From contig USTA01000009.1 in assembly GCA_900557475.1 (NCBI GenBank), positions 1-12,258 on the forward strand: a stretch of 12,258 nt of DNA, read 5' to 3'. Each line of letters opens with the position of its first letter. The stretch's first letter is position 1. The position numbers and the translations under genes were made by a program. The notes under the pieces are model-generated. The model was not told the origin of the DNA, ran no database searches, and saw only the letters and a program-made list of their open reading frames with translations. Below are positions 1 through 8,227 of this stretch, piece after piece. The stretch comes from an uncultured Clostridium sp. (GTDB lineage Bacteria; Bacillota; Clostridia; TANB77; CAG-508).

Positions 1-780
1 TATATCCAAAATCTTTTAATTTTGAAATATTGTTTTGAACTATTGAGTTGTTTGTTGATTTTCCTATAAATCCTGCTACTGCATTTGTTCCATTTATAGT
101 TGCACTACTGAAACTTTTTGTAACAGAGGAATTTGTTAATAATCCTATTAGCCCTCCAACATTAGTATTTCCTTGTACATTTCCTATTGAATATGAATTT
201 AAAATTATTGCTCTATTGTATGCTTCTCCAACTAATCCTCCTATTGCATTTCCTTTTGATGTTACCTTTCCATTTGCTGAGCTTTCTTGTATTTGACTTT
301 GTCCAACATATCCTGCAATCATACCAACTCTACTACTTCCAGATGTTATAGCATCTGTTATATGTGTATTTGTAACAAAAGAATTCGTCATACTTCCAAT
401 TAGTCCACCAATTTGTTTATTAGTTGATGAAACTTCTATTTTCTTTCCTATTACATTTTCAATTTCACTATATTCTGCTTTTCTTGCTAATGCTCCTACA
501 TCTGCTAAAGCATTAGTAATTTTGGTGTTTTCTAATTTTAAGTTTGAAATATGTGCAAGTTTTAATGAATCGAAAATTGGTAATGTATTTCCTGTTATTT
601 TATGTCCTTGTCCATCTAGTTTTCCTACAAAAGTTCCATCTATTATAGCCTTTTCTCCTGTTAGAGATGATAGATCTATGTCATTATCTAATACATAATA
701 TCCTGATGAATTTTCTGTTAGTTTTTCTTTAAATTCTTTTGCTGATTTTATATGCACTTTATTTGCTTCATTTTCACCAT
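1..780 (-). repeat. Second GLUG-repeat region, after the catalytic domain (partial)
   Basis: From residue ~2398 the same layout recurs: 'SGYYVLDNDIDLSS', 'GKLDGQGHKITGNTLPIFD', 'AHISNLKLENTKI', then GGLIGS, GMIAGY, GGLVGE, GGLIGL and AGFIGK. It parallels the region before the protease domain (NGNGHKIYNLSKPIFD against DGQGHKITGNTLPIFD), so it looks like a duplicated M26 N-terminal-type domain. It runs out of the window. Confidence 0.8.
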
Positions 781-3700
781 TTAATACCTCTTGTCTAAAA
801 TCATCTGTTATACATTTTACATAGTGATAATTTCTTCTTCTAACATTTGTACTATTTGTTACATTTCTGTCTCCATTTTGTGCATCTATTTTTAGAGCAT
901 TTATATATACTTTCATTAATTCATCAGCATTCACATATGTTACTTTATTCCAGCTATCTTCCATTAGTTTATAACGTTCTTGTTTAAATTTTTGCCATGT
1001 CATAGTATCATCATTTGTAACTTTTTTGATAGCATCTAAGTCATTTTTACTTTTTCCGCTATAATAAGTAACATATCCGCCGTCATATCCACCTATCCCA
1101 AGCATTTGCCAAGCAGTATATTTAAATCCGTATGTATGTGTTCTTCCATTTTCATTATATGGTTGATACCATCTTCTTATGTACATTCCTTCTGAACCAT
1201 AAGCTCCGTCTGCTGTTTGTGTTGTATTTCCTGTTACGCCTGGCTTAATAGTAATTTGATTGCTCCATAAGTCATTTACTGTTTGTAATTTCATTTTTTC
1301 AAATTCTTCTTTTGAAAGTGTTTTCCATCCTACTGTCGAATAATCTTTTGGTGCATTTGGATAATAAATTTGTACTGCTACTTTTGATTGTTCTTCTGGT
1401 GTTAATTCTAAAAACGCCTTTGCCTCTACATAATCTAAGAAGTCAATTGTTTCGAACATTCTTCTATAATAACTCTCAATTTTTTCTTTAGAGTTAATTC
1501 TTTCTGGCGATAGATTTGTTGTTACTAATTGGCCCTTGTTGTAATTATAACTTAAGTTAAAGTTTACATCACCATCTCCTGCTCCTTGAGATGTATTTCC
1601 ATCTGTATAGTCCTCTGATCCACTTATTCCGTCAGATGATGCTCCTCCACCTATTGGTCTAAATCCATTATTTTTAAAGAATAATCTAGCTGTTTGATTA
1701 TGCCCTGTTTCATGTGTCCAAGTAGAATAACTATCTAGTGCATGATTTACTACAAAATATATTCTTTGACTTCCTGCATATGCTCCTACTCCACCTATCA
1801 TAGACCATTCATTTAATATCTCATTAAAATTCTTGTGAAATAAATCATTGGCTTTTGCATTAAATTGCTCTCCTAATCCTGGTAAGAATCTAGTATCTAT
1901 AGCTATATCACATATATTGTTAAAATATTTGCTTTCTATAAATCCTGCTGCTGTTCCATAGAATGTCGCTACTTGGTTTGCAAAGTTTTGCATTTTATTT
2001 AGTAATGTTTGTTGTTGTGTTTTATTTGTAGGGTCTGTTATATATACTCTTTGTGATCCCACAAAAAATACTGTTGGTGTTGATATCATATATCCAGCAT
2101 TTTCTGGTAATGTTAAAAGTGCTAACATATATTCTGGTCTCTTTTTTAGTTGTGTCCAAGCTCTATAATCAATGTCGCTTTCTTCATGCCCCTTTGCTTG
2201 AACTTCTACTAATGGTCCTTTGAAGTTTTCTGTAAACCAATCATTTGGATTTTTATTATCTGTTAAAATTTTAATATTATATTCGATAAAGTCTCCTATT
2301 TGTGATATTCCAAATCTATGTGCTAAAGTATCTCTATAATATTGGTAATTTACATGGCTATTTTTCCATCTACTATTCCAAAAGTCTGATATTAAGTCAC
2401 TTATCTTTATATTTTCTCTGTATAATTCTCCCTTGAATAACATAATGTCTGAAAGGTTTGCTCCATCCATATTTATTCCATAGAAACGAGAATAATAATT
2501 ATATGCAAATAAAATTTTTTTCATTTCATTATTGTTAAGTTTATTTTTTACTATTGTGTTTAGTATTTCATTTTCCATTGTTATACTATATCCACTTGCA
2601 CTAGATAAATGTTTGTAAATAAAATTATCCGCATTTTCTTTTTTTCTTACTACTTCATTAAAATGTACTTTATATGCTGGATGACCTCTGTCAAGAGAAA
2701 GCATTCCTTGCAGGTCTTTTTCATATTCTAAACTTTGTATATAATTGCTTAATTCTCTTACAATTGTTGCATCTTGTTTTATAATATATTTATCAAAGTT
2801 ATAATCAACATTTAGTTCATTAATATTATAGTTTGCTATATTGCCATAAGTGTCTTTAAATTTCAAATTGTATTTTTTAGTTGTATTATCATCAAATACT
2901 ACTTTTATATAACTTAGGTTTTTATAATTTTCATTTGTAGTAGCAACTACTAGTTTTCCTTTATTATCATAAGCTAAAATTGTTTTAATTAATTCTTTAT
3001 TTAAGATATCATCTTCACTAATTTTTGTTCCATCTAATACTAAATATTTTGCATCATAAAATGGCATTAATTTATACAAGTTACTATATAAAATTTCCTT
3101 ATTTTTATTATATTCTGTCATTTTTTCTAGTCTTGCTTTGTATGGAATATATATTTCATTTTCTTGTTTTTGTTCTTCTTTTACATTGTTTGGATCTGCA
3201 TTATTTAATGTTGGTAGTTTGTCATAACTACATCCATTTAAATTCCATATGTTTTCATCAAACTCAGCCTCTTTTTTACAAAAATCTTCGTCAAAATCAT
3301 CTTTAGATATTTTCTTAATTTGCATACTGTTGTTGTCTTTTAATGTTGATTCTTCCATTGCATAGTTTTTAGTAAACATATTTAATGTAGCACTTGTTCC
3401 ATATAATTTATATGAATTTCTTCCTGTTGCAAAGCTTATATTTTGTTTTAAATTAATTTGACCAGCATCTTTTGCAAATCCTACGATACCACCTATTCCA
3501 TTTGGACCATCTGATGAATCTATATTTACTTTTGCTATACAATTTTTTATATAGCTTGTGTCTGGTACATATTTTTCTACAAGACCTGCTATTCCGCCCA
3601 TTTCTTTTCTTCCTGAAATTGAACCAGTTACATATGAATTTTCTATTGTAGATGTATTAATATATCCTGTAATTCCTCCAATTGCACTTACAAGCCAATT

Positions 3701-6700
3701 TTGTGGTCCTGTTATAGTAAGCCCTGTTACACTACATTCTTTAATTGTACTTTCTGTAAGTTTTCCAGTGATTCCACCATAGTATGAATATTTTACTGAT
3801 GTTGTAATCGTCATATTTTTTACATGAACATTGCTTATAGTAGTATTATTTCCCGTTTCATTTGAAAGAACTCCTCTTCCTGTAACATTATCTGTATTTG
3901 ATAAATGCACATTTTCTAATACTAAATCTTTAATATTAGCTCTTGATACATAGTCAAAGATTGGTTTAGATAAGTTATATATTTTGTGTCCATTTCCATT
4001 TAATGTTCCTGTAAATGTTATGTCTGCTCCTACCAAAGATCTGTGATCTCCTGTAATTGTTGATGCATCATAATCTTTGGTTAATTCATATGTTCCATTT
4101 GGATTTTCTTTCATTCTCTTTATCAAACTTGCTAGTGAATTATTTGTAGCTTTATTATTTTCTACTGTTCCATAATCTACTTCTAATTTATTCTGCTTCA
4201 TATTATTTTCATATTGCACTACATTTTCATATTCTAATTCAAGCTTTAATATATTGTTTTCTACTCTATATCCTTTTAATGGTGCATAGAAAGCTGGAAT
4301 ATCTTTCATTTCAACTTTTACCAAAAATTGAGACGCGTTTTCTAATTCGTAAGTATATAGGCTTGTTACCTCTTCTATTTTTTCCCCATTTTTTCTGTAT
4401 AGATATACATCTAATACATCTTTCATTTCTATCTTACGCGTTGTAAATTCCATTTCATCTTCTAGTAGAATTTGAGCTTTGTATAGATTATTTTCATCTG
4501 TTCCTAAATTATAATCTGCGACTACTTTAATATAGTAATATTCACTATCTGTTTTATCAAAGATTATTTCATTATTATTAGATTGTAAATCTTGAATCTT
4601 TATTTCTTTTTTGCTTTGGTCTGTAATAATAATTTTTCCACTAACTAAAGTTTGTTCATTATCAATTAAAGTAAAGCCTGCTTTTATTTTGTTTTTATTT
4701 TCTGTATCTTCATTATATGAAAAATCTTCTATTGTAGGTTTTTCCTTTAGAATTTCTATCTCTATTTTTGTTTCACTTGAAAGTTCTAATGCTACTCCAT
4801 TTGATAAAATCACTTTTTCTATTTTTATTTCTTGTTTTCCACTTACATCATATCCTACTAATGTAACTGTATACTTATCTGTACCTGTTTTTCTTGTTAC
4901 TTTATATGGATTTCCATTTATTATTACATCTTCTGGTATAAAGATAGATGCATTAGTACTTGAAAAACTAAAAATTATTTCTTCATTTTTATTAAAATAT
5001 ATTGTTTCTTTGTTTTTGTTTGCTGTTTTTAAATTACTTACTTGTAATTTGTAATCATGCACTAATATAATTGGTATCTCTTCTATTAGTTGGTCTTTTA
5101 CCTCATGGTCTTCTGCTTCTACAAATCTATTATATGTAGCAAGAACTTTTGCTGTATATAACACATCTTCTTCTACATAGTCAAAAGTAACAATTCCTTT
5201 TCCGTTTTCATCTTTTATTATTTCTTTTTCTTCTACAATTTGTTCTTTATTTAATAATTGTACTTTTCCACTTATGTAGCTATTGTCTGCATCATTTATT
5301 GTGAAATTTAAAGTAACTTCATGTTTTCCTAAGCTATCTTCTTGACTTACATCACTAATTGTTGGTATATCTTTTAAAACATTTACTTGTAATGTATTAG
5401 TAACACTTGCTTCTATACCGTCTTCAAATATTAATTTTGTAGTTTCTAAATTTAATAGTTTAGCTACACTTCCTACTGGAATTGTAATTTTATATTTTCC
5501 ATTAGATATCTTTATTGCTTTATAATTTACGCTATTTACTCGAATTTTTTCTATATTTTGCTTGCTATTTGTTTCTATTTCATATGTAATATTTATTGAT
5601 TCATTTTTTTCTACTTCTGTTTTATTTATTTCTGTTTGTTTTGTATTTGCATATATAATTGCTGATACTTCCTGCATTAATATTACTTTATTTTTATTTA
5701 TTTCTGTATCTGTCGCCCTATAACTTGCAATTACTTCTACTATATATTTTGTTGTTGCTTTTGTTTCTAATATTGTTTCTATTTTTCCATTTTTAATCTC
5801 ATCTTTGCTTAAATCTTTGCTTTGGATTATATTCTTGTTCTCGTCATAAAGCACAACTTTTGCACTTTCTATTGTTTTTCCTTGGTCTATAATATCAAAT
5901 TTAATTTTAATATTTTTTTCTAATATATTTTCCTGGGCTTCAAAATTACTTATGCTTGGTTTTTGTTCTTCTATTCTAACTTGGATACTATTGTTTTTAT
6001 CTAAAATAATTTCTTTTCCATTTCCAAGTTTTACTTTTTCTATTGTAATTAATTGATTTCCTAAACTTTCAATTCCATCTATTGTTGCAACAAAGTGATT
6101 ATCTTTTTCTTCTACTTGATATTCCTTCCCATTAATTGTTACAACAGTTGGTTTAAATGTATTGTTATTAGTCTCTTCAAATGCTGCATTTGTACTGTCA
6201 AAAGAAACTTGTATTGGCTCTTTTTTTATAAAAGTTGTATTTTCTACATCGTTCTTCAATGTTTTTAGATTAGATATTTTTAGTTTATAATCTAAATTTA
6301 CAGTAAATTCTTTTGAATAGAAAATAGTTTCTCCTTGATGCTCATTTCCTGTTAATTGCTCTGGAGCTAAATTATAATTTATTTCTATTTCAACTATATA
6401 AGTTTTACCTTCTTTCACAGGTATTTCTTGTTTGTTATTTCCTACTTTTATAGGAGTTTCTACTAAAATCTTATTTTCTGCCTTCTCATAAGCTGTAAAT
6501 TGGGCAGAAATAATACTATTTTCTGTATCTACTAATGAAAAACTGACATTGGCTTTTCCTTCAAATGTTTCTTCTAATTTATAAGATTTTTCATCCATAA
6601 ATGGTTTATCTTTTAAGACGCAAGCAGAAAAATTATAATCTATTTTTACTTCTTCATCTGTTGAAAGTATTACTTTTGAAAATTTGAATTCTTTTTTCTC

Positions 6701-7966
6701 CGCTATATTTCCTACATTTAATTTTACTTTATACTCATTTCCTATTTCATTTGTTTTTTCCGCATTATATTCTGCACCATTTATTATTACTTTTTTAATT
6801 GATACATCTTCATAGTTTATTTTTCCTATAAATGAGATTTCTATTTCTTGATTCTTACTTGGGTAATAATTTTCTGTGCTAATATTTTCTAGTTCTACTA
6901 CATATTCTCTTTTATTCTCTATCTTTTTAATTAAAATTGTTAAGTCTGTTACAGTTATTCTTTTATCATTATTTAAGTCTGCATTTTCTAATTTATCATC
7001 AGATAGTTTTTCAAGTCCTATTAGATGTTTTTCTACTAATTCAACATCTGTATAATTTATTAGCCCATCATCATTTACTTCTCCTTTTTGTACATTTTTC
7101 ATAACTACACCATATGTAGTTCCTGCTATTTGTACAGTTAAGAATATTGCTAAAATAATAGTCATTAGTTTTTTATTTTTATTTTTCATTTTTTTATCTA
7201 TTTTTTTATATTTTATGAAAAAATAGATTGTTATTAAAATTAATATTTCTATTGCAATAAAAATAAAGTTGTTTTCTCCTGTTTGAGGAATAGCTGTTGG
7301 TGGTACTTTATTATTTTCATTAGTACTTCCATTACCTTGTACATTATTGTTTTGATTTCCTCCACCTTGATTATTATTACTACCATTTTGATTTTCACCA
7401 TCTTGGCTACTACTATTATCATTCTGGTTATTATTATTATTTTCATTGTCGTTATTTTGTTCTTCATTGTTATCTATAAAATCTCTAATTACATTTATAT
7501 TTATATTAGATTTTTCTATTTCTATATCTTTTTTTCCCTCTGAAGTTGTTTGATTATTTATTCCTATAATTGTGTTCCCTGCACTTGCATTTTGCCTTAC
7601 TTTTAATTTTATCTCTAGGAACTCTTCTGCCACTTTTGTTCCGGCTTTTTTTATTATAACAAATTCATTGTTAGCTTTATTGTATTCTAAATTAGACCAA
7701 TAATTTTTAGTTTTAAAATTAGTTTCATCTATTTCAAAAAAGACATCTTTATCATAGTTAATTTGCCCTTTATAAGCATAAATCCCTTTTTCAATTTCTT
7801 TGAATTCATTTAATTTTAAATTAACTGTAATTTCTTCTTCATTTTCTGCTTTTATTTCATATTTATTAGCTGTTAGCTCTGTATTTAAGCTCACTCCTAA
7901 AACATTTGCCCCACTAAGCAATAGTATGAATACTATACTAGTTATAAATAATCTTTTTAGCTTCAT
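1..7966 (-). CDS. Giant M26-type (ZmpA/B/C, IgA1-protease-like) surface zinc metallopeptidase, C-terminus cut by window edge
   Basis: The frame is open from ATG at 7966 to position 1 (2655 codons seen; the stop lies outside). I re-checked the frame at residues 226, 296 and 2085 and at the left edge, and all agree. Order by residue: signal-like segment 1-25; cohesin-like domain ~28-160; Asn/Gln/Gly linker ~166-221; IPQTG 226-230; hydrophobic segments ~234-250 and ~266-280; dockerin ~295-350; four A/B repeat pairs ~353-1166; M26 N-terminal domain with GLUG motifs ~1168-1584; M26 catalytic domain ~1620-2390 with HETGH at 2085-2089; second GLUG domain ~2398 onward. The N-terminal sorting signal followed by two hydrophobic segments is the known streptococcal M26 layout and argues for one protein, not two. 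H2085 and H2089 should bind zinc and E2086 act as the base; the third ligand may be E2118 (GSEDYTDG). The protein is much longer than streptococcal M26 proteases (about 1900 residues). A plausible Shine-Dalgarno stretch (AAAGGGGATAGGA) precedes ATG. The substrate is unknown; IgA1 cleavage should not be assumed. Confidence 0.9.
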   Translation of the reverse strand, partial: MKLKRLFITSIVFILLLSGANVLGVSLNTELTANKYEIKAENEEEITVNLKLNEFKEIEKGIYAYKGQINYDKDVFFEIDETNFKTKNYWSNLEYNKANNEFVIIKKAGTKVAEEFLEIKLKVRQNASAGNTIIGINNQTTSEGKKDIEIEKSNININVIRDFIDNNEEQNNDNENNNNNQNDNSSSQDGENQNGSNNNQGGGNQNNNVQGNGSTNENNKVPPTAIPQTGENNFIFIAIEILILITIYFFIKYKKIDKKMKNKNKKLMTIILAIFLTVQIAGTTYGVVMKNVQKGEVNDDGLINYTDVELVEKHLIGLEKLSDDKLENADLNNDKRITVTDLTILIKKIENKREYVVELENISTENYYPSKNQEIEISFIGKINYEDVSIKKVIINGAEYNAEKTNEIGNEYKVKLNVGNIAEKKEFKFSKVILSTDEEVKIDYNFSACVLKDKPFMDEKSYKLEETFEGKANVSFSLVDTENSIISAQFTAYEKAENKILVETPIKVGNNKQEIPVKEGKTYIVEIEINYNLAPEQLTGNEHQGETIFYSKEFTVNLDYKLKISNLKTLKNDVENTTFIKKEPIQVSFDSTNAAFEETNNNTFKPTVVTINGKEYQVEEKDNHFVATIDGIESLGNQLITIEKVKLGNGKEIILDKNNSIQVRIEEQKPSISNFEAQENILEKNIKIKFDIIDQGKTIESAKVVLYDENKNIIQSKDLSKDEIKNGKIETILETKATTKYIVEVIASYRATDTEINKNKVILMQEVSAIIYANTKQTEINKTEVEKNESINITYEIETNSKQNIEKIRVNSVNYKAIKISNGKYKITIPVGSVAKLLNLETTKLIFEDGIEASVTNTLQVNVLKDIPTISDVSQEDSLGKHEVTLNFTINDADNSYISGKVQLLNKEQIVEEKEIIKDENGKGIVTFDYVEEDVLYTAKVLATYNRFVEAEDHEVKDQLIEEIPIILVHDYKLQVSNLKTANKNKETIYFNKNEEIIFSFSSTNASIFIPEDVIINGNPYKVTRKTGTDKYTVTLVGYDVSGKQEIKIEKVILSNGVALELSSETKIEIEILKEKPTIEDFSYNEDTENKNKIKAGFTLIDNEQTLVSGKIIITDQSKKEIKIQDLQSNNNEIIFDKTDSEYYYIKVVADYNLGTDENNLYKAQILLEDEMEFTTRKIEMKDVLDVYLYRKNGEKIEEVTSLYTYELENASQFLVKVEMKDIPAFYAPLKGYRVENNILKLELEYENVVQYENNMKQNKLEVDYGTVENNKATNNSLASLIKRMKENPNGTYELTKDYDASTITGDHRSLVGADITFTGTLNGNGHKIYNLSKPIFDYVSRANIKDLVLENVHLSNTDNVTGRGVLSNETGNNTTISNVHVKNMTITTSVKYSYYGGITGKLTESTIKECSVTGLTITGPQNWLVSAIGGITGYINTSTIENSYVTGSISGRKEMGGIAGLVEKYVPDTSYIKNCIAKVNIDSSDGPNGIGGIVGFAKDAGQINLKQNISFATGRNSYKLYGTSATLNMFTKNYAMEESTLKDNNSMQIKKISKDDFDEDFCKKEAEFDENIWNLNGCSYDKLPTLNNADPNNVKEEQKQENEIYIPYKARLEKMTEYNKNKEILYSNLYKLMPFYDAKYLVLDGTKISEDDILNKELIKTILAYDNKGKLVVATTNENYKNLSYIKVVFDDNTTKKYNLKFKDTYGNIANYNINELNVDYNFDKYIIKQDATIVRELSNYIQSLEYEKDLQGMLSLDRGHPAYKVHFNEVVRKKENADNFIYKHLSSASGYSITMENEILNTIVKNKLNNNEMKKILFAYNYYSRFYGINMDGANLSDIMLFKGELYRENIKISDLISDFWNSRWKNSHVNYQYYRDTLAHRFGISQIGDFIEYNIKILTDNKNPNDWFTENFKGPLVEVQAKGHEESDIDYRAWTQLKKRPEYMLALLTLPENAGYMISTPTVFFVGSQRVYITDPTNKTQQQTLLNKMQNFANQVATFYGTAAGFIESKYFNNICDIAIDTRFLPGLGEQFNAKANDLFHKNFNEILNEWSMIGGVGAYAGSQRIYFVVNHALDSYSTWTHETGHNQTARLFFKNNGFRPIGGGASSDGISGSEDYTDGNTSQGAGDGDVNFNLSYNYNKGQLVTTNLSPERINSKEKIESYYRRMFETIDFLDYVEAKAFLELTPEEQSKVAVQIYYPNAPKDYSTVGWKTLSKEEFEKMKLQTVNDLWSNQITIKPGVTGNTTQTADGAYGSEGMYIRRWYQPYNENGRTHTYGFKYTAWQMLGIGGYDGGYVTYYSGKSKNDLDAIKKVTNDDTMTWQKFKQERYKLMEDSWNKVTYVNADELMKVYINALKIDAQNGDRNVTNSTNVRRRNYHYVKCITDDFRQEVLNGENEANKVHIKSAKEFKEKLTENSSGYYVLDNDIDLSSLTGEKAIIDGTFVGKLDGQGHKITGNTLPIFDSLKLAHISNLKLENTKITNALADVGALARKAEYSEIENVIGKKIEVSSTNKQIGGLIGSMTNSFVTNTHITDAITSGSSRVGMIAGYVGQSQIQESSANGKVTSKGNAIGGLVGEAYNRAIILNSYSIGNVQGNTNVGGLIGLLTNSSVTKSFSSATINGTNAVAGFIGKSTNNSIVQNNISKLKDFGY
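3215..4200 (-). repeat. First GLUG-repeat region (M26 N-terminal domain)
   Basis: Residues ~1256-1584 have the M26_N layout: 'LTKDYDAS', 'GTLNGNGHKIYNLSKPIFD', 'ANIKDLVLENVHL', then GLUG-like motifs GGITG, GGITGY, GGIAGL and GGIVGF, each followed by strand-turn patterns such as 'STIENSYVTGSI'. Such repeats are expected to form a parallel beta-helix-like solenoid. Confidence 0.8.
4466..6910 (-). repeat. Four A/B pairs of beta-rich repeats in the M26 protein
   Basis: Residues ~353-1166 alternate two ~100-residue modules. Module A carries a pattern like 'YKL-ISNLKT ... ING-YKV ... IEKV-L-NG' and begins near residues 353, 557, 770 and 969. Module B opens with 'KPTI-NF' (or DIPTISD), has 'F-I-D' in the middle and ends '(I/V)KV-A-Y'; three copies begin near 668, 865 and 1073, and the first near 455. 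A2 and A4 are the most alike, sharing DYKL-(I/V)SNLKT. They probably form a stalk that holds the catalytic part away from the wall. Confidence 0.75.
6917..7084 (-). other. Type I dockerin domain of the M26 protein (residues ~295-350)
   Basis: Two calcium-binding half-repeats are readable: GEVNDDGLINYTD and, about 30 residues later, ADLNNDKRITVTD. Each keeps the D/E-x-N-x-D...D spacing, and a helix follows each (VELVEKHLIG; LTILIKKIE). This is the duplicated F-hand pattern of dockerins; only the first calcium residue of loop one is conservatively changed (E for D). Confidence 0.85.
7120..7291 (-). other. N-terminal IPQTG sorting signal plus membrane hairpin of the M26 protein
   Basis: IPQTG (residues 226-230) fits the LPxTG-type sortase motif with I at position 1. 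It is followed by a hydrophobic stretch (FIFIAIEILILITIYFF), a basic patch (KYKKIDKKMKNKNKK) and a second hydrophobic stretch (LMTIILAIFLTVQIAG). The frame is continuous, so the signal sits internally near the N-terminus, as in streptococcal M26 proteases. Met260 (codon ending at 7187) starts what alone would look like a signal peptide; a separate internal start cannot be excluded. Confidence 0.8.
7304..7471 (-). repeat. Low-complexity Asn/Gln/Gly/Ser/Glu linker of the M26 protein
   Basis: Residues ~166-221 are almost only N, Q, G, S, D and E, written with AAT, CAA and GGT codon runs. This is typical of a flexible wall-spanning linker just before a sortase signal. The runs could vary in length between strains. 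The plus-strand open frame over this stretch is only a shadow of the biased codons. Confidence 0.85.
7486..7885 (-). other. Cohesin-like domain of the M26 protein (residues ~28-160)
   Basis: Just after the signal-like segment is a beta-rich stretch with the cohesin pattern: an opening strand (ITVNLKL), a central GQINYDKDVF resembling the cohesin 'YDP..L' strand, and later strands FVIIKK, EFLEIKLKVR and a closing IEIEKSNI. Cohesins are beta-sandwiches that bind dockerins. The match is by eye at fold-pattern level, so a related Ig-like or carbohydrate-binding sandwich is possible. Confidence 0.55.
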
Positions 7967-8001
7967 TTTTATCCTATCCCCTTTCTTACTTTAGCTAAAA
8001 T

Positions 8002-8030
8002 ATTATAACATAATTTTTGATATTTTTCTA
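8002..8030 (-). promoter_or_regulatory. Extended -10 promoter for the M26 gene
   Basis: On the minus strand TATAAT (8002-8007) is preceded by TGT, giving an extended -10. The hexamer 17 bases upstream is TAGAAA (8025-8030), a 4/6 match to TTGACA. Transcription would start near 7995, leaving a leader of about 30 bases. Confidence 0.55.
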
Positions 8031-8034
8031 CATT

Positions 8035-8046
8035 TCTTTGCAAAGA
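8035..8046. promoter_or_regulatory. Perfect 12-bp palindrome, candidate operator
   Basis: TCTTTGCAAAGA is a perfect palindrome just upstream of the M26 -35 region. Its core TTTGCAAA recurs at 8104-8111 inside GTTTTGCAAAC, 67 bp away and still within the divergent region. In AT-rich DNA this could be chance. Confidence 0.3.
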
Positions 8047-8156
8047 TTTTTATCTTTTTTCTTACTTTTTATGGTAATTTTTCATACTTGTTTTTCTATC
8101 TGTTTTGCAAACTGTACTTAAACTATATGTTTTCAGGTCCTTTCCCTATCGCTCAT

Positions 8157-8185
8157 TTGACTAATTATGTAAATTATGTTATACT
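8157..8185 (+). promoter_or_regulatory. Sigma-A-like promoter of the 161-residue protein gene
   Basis: TTGACT (8157-8162), a 17-base spacer, then TATACT (8180-8185). A second TATACT follows directly at 8186-8191. This is near consensus and gives a leader of about 35 bases before the start codon. Confidence 0.75.
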
Positions 8186-8214
8186 TATACTGTAACTGTT
8201 AATTTTTACAATAT

Positions 8215-8220
8215 AGGAGG
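8215..8220 (+). promoter_or_regulatory. Strong ribosome binding site, AGGAGG
   Basis: Perfect AGGAGG with seven bases (ATAAAAG) before ATG at 8228; it fixes the start of the gene. Confidence 0.9.
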
Positions 8221-8227
8221 ATAAAAG

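Noticed and set aside
3025..5054. Open frames on the plus strand across the protease gene (for example 3025-3306, 3558-3782, 4611-5054)
   Set aside because: They are antisense to a continuous, domain-rich frame, have Leu/Ile/Phe/Ser-rich sequences typical of reversed Lys/Asn/Glu codons, and lack convincing ribosome sites.
7187..7189. Met260 with a signal-peptide-like sequence as the start of a separate dockerin-protease gene
   Set aside because: There is no stop between it and the upstream part, no good ribosome site at that point, and the known M26 layout has exactly this sorting signal followed by two hydrophobic segments. Kept only as an alternative.
7304..7471. CRISPR-like or tandem DNA repeat in the ATTATT-rich stretch
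   Set aside because: The pattern has no fixed unit or spacers; it follows from repeated Asn codons in the linker.
7249..7543. Minus frame 7249-7467 (Met/Ile/Val/Lys-rich) and plus frame 7283-7543 (Ile/Thr-rich)
   Set aside because: Both are alternative readings of the Asn/Gln-coding low-complexity linker, not genes.
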